Shown: positions 33,548 to 45,190, counted from the stretch's first letter. The stretch is DNA of 64,000 nt from Chondrus crispus (GCF_000350225.1 NW_005178587.1:124001-188000); one strand, 5' to 3'. Numbers and translations are program-made. Notes: generated by a model not told the origin, from the sequence alone.

Positions 33548-34997
33548 CTTTTTCTTTTCTGTTTAGGCACGTGTACCCTAACCTGACAGCCGAATGTGCG
33601 AAATTCCCAATATAGGGTATCTTTCCCGTGAGCAATTCCAGTGGAGTCAACACTGAGGACCTACGAATTCCGATGTGATTTCGGATATCTGTGGCCGTTG
33701 CTACTGCTTCGCCACAAAACTGAGCCGACATGCCGGCATGGCGTAACATAGAGCGTGCCATGTCTAGGACTGTTCGATTGGTTCTCTCAGCAACACCAAT
33801 TTGTTCAGGCGTATATGGTGCTGCTCTGTACACACCAATACCCTTCATAGTCAGATAGTTGACCATTCCTCTATACTCTCCACCGTTGTCAGAGTAGACG
33901 TTCTTGACTTTACAATCAAATTTACGTTCGAACATTGTCTTGAATGCATTGAACTTCTGTAGCACTTCTGATTTACGAGCAAGCAATGAAACGTATTTGA
34001 AATGAGACCACGAGTTGATGAATGTGACGAAGTATCGTTTCCCACTGATTGTCGAAACTGGCATCGGCCCACACACATCTGATTGGATTATTTCGCCTGC
34101 CCTTCTTGCCTTGTCCGCTCGTTCCTTCAACGACAGACTAGTCTGCTTTCAATCGAGACACCACTCACATCGGGAGCTACTACCGGCTCTGATTTCCTGC
34201 GCCAGACCCTTCACACTTCCCTTTCGAATCATATCTTGGACAGTAGATAAACCTACATGGCCTAAACGATTGTGCCAAATTGCTTCTGCGTCGGTTTTAC
34301 CCACTGCGTGGGCAGCACAATACGTCTCATTTCTCACCAGGGTGCCGTTCAGTTCGTATACTCCATCACGTAGGGATACTAGATCTGGCTCACTCTGCTC
34401 ATCCCATAATGTGAGATGACACTCGCCTCCCTTAAACGTTAACGTATGACTGGCTCTGTCTAACTCCGCGCAGGAGGTCAAGGTGGTGTCCAACAAGGGT
34501 GCGGACAGAACTTCACTAAGTGAGACAGACTTTGCCACTCCATTCTGATTCTTGCAGGAGATCACAGCATATCGTGAAGATCTTGAAACAACTGAGCGAC
34601 CATCTCCAAGTACAACTCGGCGAGTAACATGCTGGAAGGGTCCACGTAACATATTCTTACCCCCAAACATGTGGGCGCTCGCATCTGAGTCTATGATTGT
34701 CTTTCCAGACACCGAAGTAGCACCAAGTATTGCAAAATGTACTTTCGATTTAGTACAGACGTTAGCAACATTTGCGCTAGAATCTTTCTCATCCCCAGAT
34801 TTTCTCGAGTAGCAGTCACGCTCGTAGTGGCCCTTCTTGCTGCAACCGTAACACACCACATTAGCCTTTGCCTTCAGGGCCGTTCCTAACGAAGACTTCC
34901 CGGTGCCAGCACCCGAGCACCCGGACATTTGGCATGAATGGATTCGTTGAACGGAAATAAAAGCATTTCCAATAATTTTTTCAACCAATATGTTCAT
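33540..34997 (-). pseudogene. Copia 1: zinc knuckle, protease, GAG-pre-integrase and integrase
   Basis: The frame 34997-34149 has the knuckle CYGCSKKGHYERDC, the protease site IIDSDASAHM (the usual D-S-G reads D-S-D, probably inactivating) and the HHCC zinc finger beginning IWHNRLGH. The frame 34130-33540 has IIQSDVCGPM, YSDNGGEY and PYTPEQIGVAERTNRT, that is, the D-D-E of the integrase, then the C-terminal TPLELLTGKIPYI. The two frames are separated by a stop. Confidence 0.9.
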
Positions 34998-35753
34998 ACC
35001 AAGTTTCAGGGTGCTGGGGTGCTGGCACGGCGAACTCTTCGTTAGGAACGGCCCTCAGTGCAGTGACGTAGCGCTTCTGTCCTGCGGAGCGAGTAACAGA
35101 GACCGCGGTAGAATGGTTCTGCTTCGAATCATACTCTTGAAGCAGACAGCTGGTAGCGGAATCCCAAGTCAGCTTGTCATCAGACAGCTTTTCCAGAGAT
35201 GAAACGACGGGACCATATGGAGAGGCCCCCTTGTCTCCAAAGCTGTCCAAGAGGATAGCCACTTTCATAGTTTCCTGAGCTCCACACTGCATCTATTCTA
35301 AGCTATTAAATATCGCTTCCATCTCATCCACAAACTCAGACATCGATGTGGACCCAGTAAAATGCATCTGGTGTAAGCGAGTTTCAAGTTGCACACGCCT
35401 AGTAGCCGTACTAGTTGCGTACCTATCGCACAGATTGTTCCACATGACGAATGGGTTCTTTTGATCAGCCATAACAGTGCGGAGAGGTTTGTCTCCCAAA
35501 GCTCGAATGATGATGCGCCGGGCAGTCGCCATTTTTTCTAGACCATCTCCTTGTCTGTAGTTACTCCAACACAGTTTGTGCTCAATACTTCCATAACACC
35601 TCGTGACTCGAGATGCGTTTCCAACTGCGTACGCCAATGATCAAAGCCTTCATCTCTTATCGCGTTGAACTTCACGAGCTTTTTCCAATCGTTCTCTATT
35701 AGTTTGGCGATGCTACTAATAATGGCAACGAAACGATTAAAAGTGTCGTGCAT
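34981..35753 (-). pseudogene. Copia 1: gag
   Basis: The start MHDTFNRFVAIISSIAKL (35753) is followed, after a frameshift near 35560-35640, by MATARRIIIRALGDKPLR, WNNLCDRYATSTATRRVQLE and LHQMHFTGSTSMSEFVDEM, a UBN2-type Copia gag. A TAG at 35293 interrupts the frame, which then reads MQCGAQETMKVAILLDSFGD. The knuckle follows in the next segment. Confidence 0.85.
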
Positions 35754-35759
35754 TGAGGG

Positions 35760-36180
35760 TGAAAGAGTGGATCCCCCTCTGGCAGAGCGACCGCGTTCGG
35801 TGGCGCGTGTAGGGGGTTCGGGAGACCACCCGTAAAGGAACCGGTACAGGGCCGGGAGCTATGCGCAGTACGGAAATAAAAGGAGAAAAGGAAGAAAAGG
35901 GCATGCCCAGGAGGGTCGAAGCGGTAGGGACAGGCCGGCGCGCGTAGGGGATGTAGAGAAACGGGGGCGGGCGTGGTAGAGGTATGTGGGAACCGGGAGA
36001 TGTAGATAGCTCGCGTAGTAAAGCGGTAGGCTAATACTATGCGCGAGGCTACAACTCCGGTTCCAAAAAGTAAGGTTGTAGACCGAAGGCTTCGTGAAGA
36101 TTTACTTAGGGTCGGACGTCGGCTATATACTAGCCAACGTCGGAGCTATAATTAATTAAACTAAAAATACTAAATTAAAA
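35760..36180 (-). other. Probable LTR fragment between Copia gag and its 5' LTR
   Basis: Purine-rich on the plus strand, with ACAACTCCGG, GACCGAAGGCTTCGTGAAG, GCTATATACTAGCC and an AT-rich end. This order is also found at 26050-26340. It may be a U3/promoter block of another LTR family inserted here, or the true leader of this Copia element. Confidence 0.35.
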
Positions 36181-36390
36181 CGGCGGTGGTGATGGACGGA
36201 GAAACTCCTCGTGGGGAGGTATGACAACCATTACGCGTGGGGATTGATACCTGGACACAGGGGCAGAGAGGCCGGGTTACAAGTGGGAAGGAGCTGCTCG
36301 GATCCGGGTGGTGTCTACGTGGATATGTGTCCCGGGAGAGGGGACAGGTGTCCTGCAAGTGAAAAGGGACGTGCCAGTGCACTACAAACA

Positions 36391-36709
36391 GCTTTTCAAC
36401 AACTGTGCCTTAATGCCCCTTTTTGTTCGCCCCAAGTCTAAGCGCTCACATATATACGTGTACCAAATCGGTTTGATAGAATGGGGACATCTACCTACTG
36501 TACTCAATTCAAACCCGCCGTTCTGTTAATGCATACATCACTAGAATGTGTACAAATGACACTGTCAATGTGTCAGGTTAGATCCCAACATAAACTGACA
36601 CGCAGAGATCTTGCTCACCATGTAATTATGACACTCAAGGATCCTCGTCGGCTCCGGATGTATTCAATTCCAGCTTACAAAATCGGTACATCAATTTCTT
36701 CCTCCAACA
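36391..36709 (-). repeat. Copia 5' LTR
   Basis: Direct repeat of 31120-31442. On the coding strand it starts TGTTGGAGGAAGAAATTGAT at 36709. No tRNA-matching primer site is obvious at its inner edge, consistent with disruption there. Confidence 0.85.
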
Positions 36710-37280
36710 CAATTGAGTACCACGACCACCCCGGGGAGAAGTTAACCGAACGAGGGACGGGTGCTACTGTAGCGAACGACGTACACGGGCCTGCCACGGG
36801 GTTCAGTACTACCTCTCGGGACAACCGATGACAATATTCGTGCCCACGGGTACACGTGTGATATCCGTACGGTGGGTTGGTTAGTAATTAGTAGTTAATT
36901 GCACAAATATGTTAATTGTGAACACTAGCTGGTATACAATAAGTAACAGCTACTGTAGTGGGACAATTGTCCGGGCGTCATACTTAGCGGTTAAGACCGG
37001 GGCACCTGCCCCATCCCAGTAAGGAGGAAGCAGACTTGCCTCCCTTCCCTTTACGGCTATTAGCTACTTCCGTTTCGGTTTCCCCTTTTAGCTCGGGCTT
37101 CAAAACTGTGTCGGGCCGTCCGGTTTTAGCACCTCCAACCGGCTGAAGCTCACAGGCCACGTCTGCCTTCTCTCTTCACGAATACTTTCCGTACGGTAGT
37201 TCACTCGCCTGGGTATCTACCCAGCGAGCGCTCCCTTACCTCTAACCCCCCCTCACTGTCCATAGTCGTCGTAAGGGCAG
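36710..37280. other. Spacer without recognisable gene
   Basis: Nothing identifiable. A stretch near 36985-37010 (TTAGCGGTTAAGACC) looks like a tRNA A-box, but no cloverleaf follows. Confidence 0.4.
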
Positions 37281-38051
37281 TTATACCACAACCGCCATGG
37301 CGTGCGAATTTCTTTCGCCAACTCCGATTCTATCCGATTCCATATCATCCTCGTACTGAAGCACGCTGCGCGTTGCAGCACCAAAATTTGTGTCCCATCG
37401 TTGCTCGTCTTCTATGTCGTCTGAATCCTCTGTTTCCACATCGTCACATCCCTCTAAAAAACGCCAAAAGTCAGCCTGCCGAAGCTGCGCGTCACCCTGT
37501 ACTTTTATGTTCCAATGCAAGAACTCCAATTTCTTGACCTTATCTTTGTCAAGGCCATTTCTTGCATTCGTTCTGATACGTCCCTGCATGCTGAAGCTTC
37601 GCTCTGCAGCGCATGACGAAGGCGATACATGAAGTGTTCTTGTTGCGAGTTCTCGAAGTTCTTCAAACTCATGGCGAACGGCCAGATACTTCCATTATAC
37701 GATCGGCATTTTACTGAACTCTTTGAAAACGTCATCATTCCCGGGGTCATTGTTCTCGTCATTACACACTCCTGATATCTGCATATACCGCTCCGGTAGG
37801 ATCCCACATAGGTCTTGAGATTGCAGAGCGCGGGGTTGCGGGTTTCTCTTTCCTTCCGATATCGCGTACGCTCGTTCCACTGCACTCGCGAAGTACTGCA
37901 TAAGATACGATCGAAACCTATGCAAAATCGGACTAACATCCCTTGGACAGCAGTGGGGATCGACAAGGTGCGCCGCGAAGTGAGTGTCTTCAAGTAAAAG
38001 AACGTTTATGGACACATGCAAGGGCATTTTGCCTTCGTGTAAACTTTTCAA
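37281..38051 (-). pseudogene. hAT-family transposase, C-terminal fragment
   Basis: One minus-strand frame (upstream of 37589 and to 37281) reads WKYLAVRHEFEELRELATRT, HVSPSSCAAERSFS, RNGLDKDKVKKLEFLHWNIK. This is the hAT dimerisation domain, with the conserved W, A-E-R-S-F-S and L-N features, and it ends in an acidic tail. A stop just upstream of WKYL and a frame change connect it to 38051-37695, which has ILHRFRSYLMQYFASAVE and may be the preceding region. The DDE core with its catalytic residues is not seen, so it is a fragment. Confidence 0.75.
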
Positions 38052-38556
38052 TTACATAATTCTTTCTCTCTGACGTGAATAATGCTATCAACGGCACCCT
38101 TCGTAATTCGAGGCCAACGTCAATCGTCTTCGGAACGACGTGAAGCTATTTGAGCCGGGTGCTGGTGGAAGAGCGCGAAAATTAAACTGAAACCAGGGAC
38201 TAGCTAACTGGACACAAACATGCTGTGCTGCGAAGGTTGTAGGAGAAATACGTTTGTCATCTACACAGAAGTACAAAAGCGTGTGGTTGTTACAAGCGGT
38301 AACGCGATCAGAAGGCGAGGTTGTTCCATTTGGAATACGCAAATGTCGTGCGTATTGGGGCGTCGTGCGCAGGCGAAAGAGTTGTGAAATGTAGTTGAGA
38401 CAACGGCAATTTGCAGATTTGGGATATGGCGAAGACAGAAAAAAGTGAGGCACGTATTAGTGGGAAGCAAGGGAAGGTTGGATACCGGAGGGAAGGACGA
38501 GTGTGGATGGACGACGAGTGCAGAAGGACGGATGTGGGTGTCTTCATCTTGGAAAT
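38052..38556. other. Spacer without recognisable gene
   Basis: Short frames only. It may hold unrecognisable remains of the hAT N-terminus. Confidence 0.4.
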
Positions 38557-38628
38557 ACGAGCTCTCGGGTCTGGGACGTAGACGTCTACAACCCAGACCT
38601 GAGAGCTCGTCTTATGTGTACACATAAG
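38557..38628. repeat. Double hairpin: 54-bp near-palindrome plus 18-bp perfect palindrome
   Basis: ACGAGCTCTCGGGTCTGG pairs with CCAGACCTGAGAGCTCGT with one mismatch, around a GTAGACGTCTAC core (38557-38610). Directly after it comes CTTATGTGTACACATAAG (38611-38628), itself perfect. The same double arrangement occurs at 6860-6956 and 15182-15265. Confidence 0.85.
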
Positions 38629-39667
38629 CACATGGCATTAACGCTCTCTCTGAACACATGGGAGGGCGCATACTGTTGCAGTGTGTGTGTACTGAAATAT
38701 GTAGTTGCTTTATTATGTTACTCCAGTGTCGGAGTGAGGGACACGAAGACGGGACTTCAAGTCGTCTCACTGTCTGAAAGCACAGAGGGAACTGTGAGGG
38801 TTTTAATAAGGAAGGACAGAAGAAGTGTCGAATATAAATCTTGGGCAATAAGTTTGCGATTGTTGGATGTGAGGACGGCATTTCATCCCATAACTGCACA
38901 CCTGAGAGGACTGAGTAGCAGTGGGATGAATGCGGACGATACGTTTGCGTCATTTGGATGCTGGGCGAGACCGTGCTAGTGAAGGACGTAGAGAGAGACC
39001 ACACTTCGTACTGGGTGGAAGAGGTGTATTTAATCTCTTCCTCTAATTTCATCGGCAAACTGGAAAACTTGGCGGCATAGCGCGCACGAAGCTTTTCTGT
39101 CCCTACCTATTCAGAGTAGTGTCTACTGTCTGTGTGTATGTTGTTATCAATTTACGGGGCCTGTATTTTCTGTGGGAATGTTCCGCCCCGGGATACCACC
39201 CGCTGCTCTTCACTTTCTCCCACGCAATTATCACTCTGATTCCCCTTTCTCCTTATAAAACGCTCTACCACCCGACAAGTGCCGTACATAGATCTGTCTA
39301 CCCCCTACATCGGACTCTCTTCCCCATTTTCGTCCCCATTCTATCGCCACCACCTACTTCTCATTTATCTTCGCCCTGTCGTTCCCTTCTTCCCTCTTCA
39401 TAATTTTTGTCTAAAACAATTCTTAGTTACGGTCACTTTCAGAGACATTTGGCCCAGTGTTTTCCAGCGGCCAAATTGATGTCCTTTCTAAGATGACAAC
39501 CTCCGCTTCTATCTTGAGTCAAAACACCCGTTCTCGCTCCTATTGTCCTTTGGACGCGACTAGATTTAGGCTTTCACTGGCCGTCCAATGCGCGCCTCTT
39601 CCGGTTGTGGCATCCTCGATCATACGGATTTTCTACATTTGGATTTGGGACGCACCGTTGTCCATCA
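38629..39667. other. Spacer downstream of the Mutator-like element
   Basis: Open frames on both strands (38503-38979 plus, 38612-39058 minus) lack domains and overlap each other. Not annotated as genes. Confidence 0.4.
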
Positions 39668-42600
39668 ATCTGAAATGCCTCTCCAGCGAGCCTGATGGGG
39701 GTACAAAACTGCTGCAAGAGGATCGTTATTATAGCTTAGGTTCTGAATCCCAGCCCGTAAATAGCCAATAGTCCTAGAAAGGACATCTGTTCCAAGCTGG
39801 AAGGCAAGGCAACGCATTTGATCGAAAAGACTCTTCCCAATTGCCCAAGACACATATCGTCCCGGCTCCTTCTTATATGTCTCCGGGTAATTTTTCACTT
39901 CTTGACCACGCTGATTCTCTTTATCTTTAACTTCTGCGCCCGGTTCTAGTCTTCTGCTACTTTCTTGGAATGCCGGTATTATGAGCATGGGCTGGTAGCT
40001 TAGGGGATGGTCATCGTGCTCACCGGGTGTATCTACTGTGCTATCAAACTCCAGGGCAATTCCCTGCGGTTCCTGCCACTGTTTAGTCATCTTTTCACGC
40101 TCATAGAATATATGAGTGTCACTCCGGTCTTCTTCATGTCTACGCCAGTAAGGGTGAAACATTTGCTCCCAATAAAGAGAAGAACCAACAACGGATAGTG
40201 AAGTTTTCTCTGAATTAACCTTCTCTCAATCTATTGCGACGCGGATGACGTGAGCACATGGGATTTCAGTGGATCGCCACCAATGACATGTACACGAATA
40301 CCTTCGAATATTTGCATATCTTGCTACTGTTACAGTATATTCCAGTCGACCTTCGTTCGGACTCTGATAAGTATCCTCTTGCGCTGTAATTTCATCGCCC
40401 TCACTTCCCATGGTAATATTTTTCCCTCCTCCATTATGTCACTACGTGATACGCCTTGTTCGCCCTCCAAACATTCTGCCAATGAGGAAGGAAGATCCAT
40501 AACTTCTCCTTCATCGCTATTTTCTTTGCGGAAGAAAGAGTCGAGTTGGTAGGAACGTCGAACGTAACGCGTCGGTGGTATTAGAAAACCTGTTCGGGCA
40601 GCATCTTTCCTTTTATCTATTCCGTTATTAATCTTCTGAGGTATCTTTTCTGGAATGTCGTAATTTTTTGGCAGCTGGGAATTTACTTTTTCCCCAAAAA
40701 CGTGAAAATCGTGCTTTTTGCTTCAGGAGAGGATTGCAAACAACGAGGAGTTCTTTTTGACATATTTCGCGCCCCGTAGCACGCCTTCGTCGAGAGGCAT
40801 GGTGCACAGTAGGACCTTCATGTGTGTATTGCACTCACTCAACAATAAAAACTGCCACTCTTTAGTCTGCAGCTATGAGAGCATTCGTGCGCTGTTCTGG
40901 ACAGCCCATGACATCACGACGTGCGTGCGTCCGGACCGTATTAGGATGGTCATGTGACAAAACCGATGGATTAAGCTTTGGCAGCAGACTTTTCTCCCCT
41001 TTCTCGATTCGAAGACTTGTGACAGTATGCTGCAAAGCCCTCCTCACACTCTTATGGAAGAATTTGCGTTAACAACACCTCGTCTAAGTCTTGAGGAGTT
41101 GTTCTAGATTGCATTTTCTTGTAGCAAACTGTGAGCCTTGAAACACTCTGACCATGCCGGGATATTTCTTCGGTATATCTACCGTCCTAACCTTGTCTCG
41201 CAACTGTGACTCGACGCATCTCCCAGGGAATTTAAGCCAGTTGCACTGACTTCAGGGAAATGAGATTCCGGCACCAGGAGTTGGAGTACTATACATAACC
41301 ACTTCCTTGGAAAAGAAATCGTGGCTCGCATGCTCTTTTATTGTAGTAGTCGATTGTGATGTGTGCATGCCTGTGATAGAGACACTTGTACCATGCACGG
41401 AGTTCCTGCCGTACTCCATGGAAGTAATTGTTCTCGAACGCATATCTTCGGCTGAGGAATATTTCGGAGGTTGATGACCGTCTCATGACGAACAATGCGT
41501 CGTTCATATCCTCAATCCATTACTTCTTCAGAAGTTTCGCAACATATGCCCATACATTTTTGAGTTGATTCTGATTGAAATGCCAGTCATCAAGTGGGAT
41601 ATATGTTGAGCGAATACATTTGCATAGGCCTTCATACATGCCGCCTGCTGATCAAGTGCAATCATTGCTGGGTCTATGCAGCAAAACGCCTTAAACACTT
41701 CAAAACCATATAAATGTACCTTCAGTTTCATCAGCAAGAATCCCCATAAAAGCTGTGCACTCTTTGCCGTCATTAGTTTTCGCACTTATCGTAACAAGCT
41801 GCATTGAGTACGAATTTGCGTTCGCTTTACAATCGATGCAACTTCCTGGGAGGATACCAAAACTTTTCGTAGTCTCTTCTCCACTGGGACAATCCCCAGC
41901 AAATCTACTGGAGAGCATCATCCAGCCTGGTTCCCATATATGCTCGGCTTCCCAAATATTCGTTTCTAATTTCCATCAAGGTTTCAATAAGTTTGTTGAA
42001 TTCCAATTCAATTACCGCTATCTTCGTCTCAAGCCACCTAACCCTTCGCTGAAGGCCTCGCCGATCCATGGGTAATCGATATTTGTCTTCTTAAAAACGT
42101 CCCATGTCCTCAGATTTAATTAGACTTCGATGATTCATATCGTCTGTATCTTGATAAACTGCAGTTGGAAATATCTTTGGTATGTCGCACATGTCTGGAG
42201 CGTGTCTGTTCTCTGTCGCAGGAGGGCTAAAGACTTATTTGTACCGGTTACTACCATCATCGACGAGTTGACCAGTATCAATGTGAATTGAAAAGCCACA
42301 GCCTTTAGAGCATTCAAGTCTTGCATTCTTCAACACCCCAGCTGATTTGGGTTCGTCTCGTTCCATATACCTTGAATGGCGAATGAACATCGGGAACCCA
42401 AAACATTCACAAATGTACCTGATGTCGGTCAACACACGTTTCCCCGGTTCGTCCAGTGCGAGGTATTCAACAAATCCTGATATAGGCTGAATCATGTCTG
42501 CAGTCGGCTGATCGATAGGAACAACAGATTTAGGGGCCGAAGTAGTCGAGTGGAGGCCGTTACCAACACTCACACTTTTTGCAAACGTCGTCATGAGGAG

Positions 42601-42742
42601 GTGATCCAGAAATAATCGGAGGGATACTAAGGATACTGTTAGTCGGGGAAGCGAATTTAACGATATTTAGAGTCCTTTTCGTCGCAGTGGTGATAGAAGG
42701 AGTAGGGCCAACAGGGCTGGAGGAGTTGTTACAACTGAACAA
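39668..42742 (-). pseudogene. Mutator-like (MULE) transposase with FAR1-like and SWIM zinc-finger regions, decayed
   Basis: Minus-strand pieces keep MULE order. At 42594-42235 lies a FAR1-like DNA-binding part (ICECFGFPMFIRHSRY, LECSKGCGFSIHID). At 41921-41528 is the transposase core: CTAFMGILADETEGTFIWF then EVFKAFCCIDPAMIALDQQA and AYANVFAQHISHL, containing the second-Asp region typical of MULEs. At 41507-41289 is HGVRQELRAWYKC, typical of the region after the core. The SWIM finger, SCTCHWWRSTEIPCAHVI, is at 40411-40226 and a tail (LFDQMRCLAFQLG) is at 40162-39668. Several frame changes occur. Mutator transposases of plants with this layout cut and paste elements with long inverted ends; none could be delimited here. 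Confidence 0.8.
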
Positions 42743-42907
42743 GAATTGGTCATTTTTTTGAAACTGCGATGCTCACGGACACCTATTTGATATCCAGAGC
42801 TGATAAGATCAGATAAGTAGGCAGGCACTTCAAAAAAAGGTACGCGTGCATTTTCCTATTGTCAGCGGTTAGTAGTTCTGCAGTAAGAACAGCAGATCTT
42901 TCGGGTT

Positions 42908-43220
42908 CTAACACGCCGATGCCATGTTTCCATTCACAAGTTGTGGCCAACGCAATATTCGCAAGTCCCAGTCCTTAAACATCCGTACCAGCAACCTCTT
43001 TCCAAGGAGATAAAAGTTCAGAAGTTTGGCTTTGAGGAATATTTTCTTCAGGTTCTGGCGACAAAAGTTTCGGCTTTGTAATATCAGCTGGTAAGACTCC
43101 TCCCCCCTCTCTGAAGGTTTCGTCAACCCCATGAAAGCACGAACACCTCTGATTAAAATTTTGACAACTGTCGTCATGGGCGTCGGTTGCAGCGAATGTA
43201 GTTCTTTGCAATATATTCAA
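42908..43220 (-). other. Low-complexity coding-like tail after the Ulp1-like ORF
   Basis: A minus-strand frame (43220-42975) reads FHGVDETFREGGGVLPADI and LLSPEPEENIPQSQTSELL, protein-like but without a domain. It may be the C-terminal extension of the Ulp1-like protein after a frameshift, or a linker to the transposase. Confidence 0.35.
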
Positions 43221-43947
43221 TTCTCGTTTTTAGCTTTTTAGTTGAACGTGCTGATGCTGCAGCTTTAACTCCAGTATCATCATTCACATTTATCACATCG
43301 GATACAGTAGAGCATGACAAATGCGTCTTCCAATGATTTGATATGTCCTTCCATTGTGGAGCATTAGGAGATTTTGACTTACAACCGTCAATTTGCGGGG
43401 CATCAAAACGCTTTATACAGTATCTTACTCCGCCCATGGCCGACTGAAAACAAGCACGCCGGTAACGTTCAGTCAGAGATGTCCCCGCGTAGTCGCAGAA
43501 ATCATCATTCGGGTGGACGTCTCGTTCATCGGCAAACGTTGAAACCGCAGCAATAACATAGTATCCGCAGCTGTATGGGTTCTTCTGCTTCTGAAATCCT
43601 AGCCCTGACTTTTGTAGCAAGAAGTTCAAAGTGCTTCGGCTCCAGGTAGCATCAAGAAAAGCCTTCTCTAGCGCACATTGCAATAGATCTATACAATTAT
43701 CAGGGAATGTTCCAGCCTTGAAAGACAAGCGCCCTAGTGAGTCACCAAACGACAGAATTCCAAGAACAGGAAGACAACTGGATAGGGCATCCAATTTCTC
43801 AGACTCAGCTTTGAAAAGACCCCAATGGCCATGGAATCAGATGGGGATAAAAAAGCCTACGTTTAGTCTAGTCAGATAGCTGAAGCACTCAGCAAGTGTT
43901 TTTGATAGTATTCGAGTTCCGGCGTCACTTTTGTCAACCGTGATCAT
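43174..43947 (-). pseudogene. Ulp1-like (C48) cysteine protease associated with the Mutator-like element
   Basis: From an ATG at 43947 the frame reads MITVDKSDAGTRIL and LNVGFFIPI, passes one TGA (43837-43839), then FHGHWGLFKAE (catalytic His followed by Trp), VLGILSFGDSLG (catalytic Asp in the usual D-S-L), and GFQKQKNPYSCGYYVIAAV with the oxyanion Gln and nucleophile Cys. The full H-D-Q-C set of a SUMO-protease fold is therefore present. The remaining 120 residues have no domain. Same strand as, and about 0.4 kb upstream of, the Mutator-like transposase relic. In flowering plants some MULEs capture Ulp1-like genes, and this pair looks like the same arrangement. Apart from the TGA the reading is intact. 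Confidence 0.75.
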
Positions 43948-44090
43948 GTGATGGTGTAATTAAGATCTATTTCCATTACAGTGGTATGGACAACAGTAGT
44001 TTCTACAGTGAACAGGGGCGAAGGGAGGTTGCTGCGTCAGCACGTCTGTTTATGGTTGGGCGATGAGGAACAGACACATGCCACGCCCGA

Positions 44091-44145
44091 TGGAGTGAGA
44101 ATTTGGACATTCGATCTCAGGTTGAATGTCCAAGTTTTCACTCCA
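44091..44145. repeat. 55-bp imperfect palindrome
   Basis: TGGAGTGAGAATTTGGACATTC pairs with GAATGTCCAAGTTTTCACTCCA with two mismatches around an 11-base centre. It lies 144 bp upstream of the Ulp1-like ORF and could belong to the end of the Mutator-like element. Confidence 0.8.
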
Positions 44146-44943
44146 GGCTAGAGCCTACCACTGAAGGGGTGCGTAGATATCGGAAGTGCGCTATACGCCC
44201 ATTTTCTCAAGGGGTGCCTACACTGGAATTGACAGGCTGAACTAGGGGAGCGGATACCAGCCACCGTAGCTTAATTATTGAAATCCCTCGACCTAATCGG
44301 GGACGAGTGCAGCGTATGTTTATCGAATCTTGGTTTGGCACAGTAAAGTGCTGAACGCGGGGTAAGAACATACTGCGATCTGTGTTGTTGTTTTTTCAGG
44401 CCTCCGAGTACTCTACCTAGGATATAAGCGGGCGACGAGAAGGGAGTGGGGGAAACGCAGAGGAAAGTTCGACGTAGTTGCTGTTTTTTCTCAGTCCAAC
44501 AACAGTCACGTGCGCCATTCTGGAAGCAACTAATAACCACACCGACGCTTTCACGACATAGAAAGAGGGTTTTGGAAGCTTCAGTTGAAGCAGGCCGTAT
44601 ATATGCAACACCGTGTTACAATGCTCCCCTTCCCAGATATAATGGAACCAGTAGTCAATCAGATTGAGCTCATAGACTTCTACAGAAAACGCCAAAATAC
44701 ATCCGGATCAGGCCCCGATCCCTGTCGCTGGAGCAAACAAAGAGCGCTTCGAGTCGAGTGCCGATCGATTTGAGGCCTAGTTTTCGAGAGGTCCAAGGAG
44801 GTGTGATTCGTTGGCTGGGAAGATAGCGTTGCAATTTGTTATATTGAGGGGACAGGGTGAAAGGGATTGAGAGGATGAGGGGTAGAGCATGAGGGGATAT
44901 GGTGAAGGGGGTGCAGGTGGTGATGGGTAGAGCATAGGTTTTC
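44146..44943. other. Spacer without recognisable gene
   Basis: A run of GGGGATATGGTGAAGGG-like purine-rich sequence lies near 44850-44930. Open frames on both strands lack domains. Confidence 0.4.
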
Positions 44944-45148
44944 CTGTTTTGAATTTCTGGGCTTGAACTTCCCGCGCGGTGGGGATTGGGGTTTGGTTGG
45001 GACATTGCTGGAATGTGGGACCTGGAGTTCGTATTGGTCAAAGGGGAGATGTGGGACCAAGAATTCTGATTAGCAGAAGAAGGTGGGACCGATGAATCGG
45101 AGCCATCCATTTCCCCACATGACTTACTACATGTAGAATTTGACCGCC
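44944..45148 (-). repeat. Dispersed repeat, copy 2 (inverted relative to copy 1)
   Basis: The reverse complement matches 26890-27085 over about 200 bp. The end towards 45150 adjoins the hairpin at 45141-45190, whose GGCGGTCA arm is also at the start of copy 1. The hairpin may therefore be the terminus of the repeat family. Confidence 0.85.
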
Positions 45149-45190
45149 CAGTCATATACTCAATATACTGAGTATATGACTGGGCGGTCA
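45141..45190. repeat. 50-bp palindrome (22-nt arms, 6-nt loop)
   Basis: TGACCGCCCAGTCATATACTCA, loop ATATAC, then the exact complement. Confidence 0.95.

Larger units (their letters stand above)
31120..36709 (-). mobile_element. Ty1/Copia retrotransposon with both LTRs
   Basis: Direct repeats at 31120-31442 and 36391-36709 flank minus-strand gag and pol. On the coding strand each LTR begins TGTTGGAGGAAGAAATTGAT, a typical Copia start. The domain order gag, zinc knuckle, protease, integrase, RT, RNase H is that of Copia. The LTRs differ visibly, by roughly 12-15% by eye, and every domain has stops or shifts, so the insertion is old. About 640 bp separate the 5' LTR from gag, more than expected, and part of that (35760-36180) looks like another LTR fragment. 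Target duplication not found. Confidence 0.9.

Noticed and set aside
36985-37060. tRNA A-box-like TTAGCGGTTAAGACC
   Set aside because: No B-box at the proper distance and no acceptor stem.
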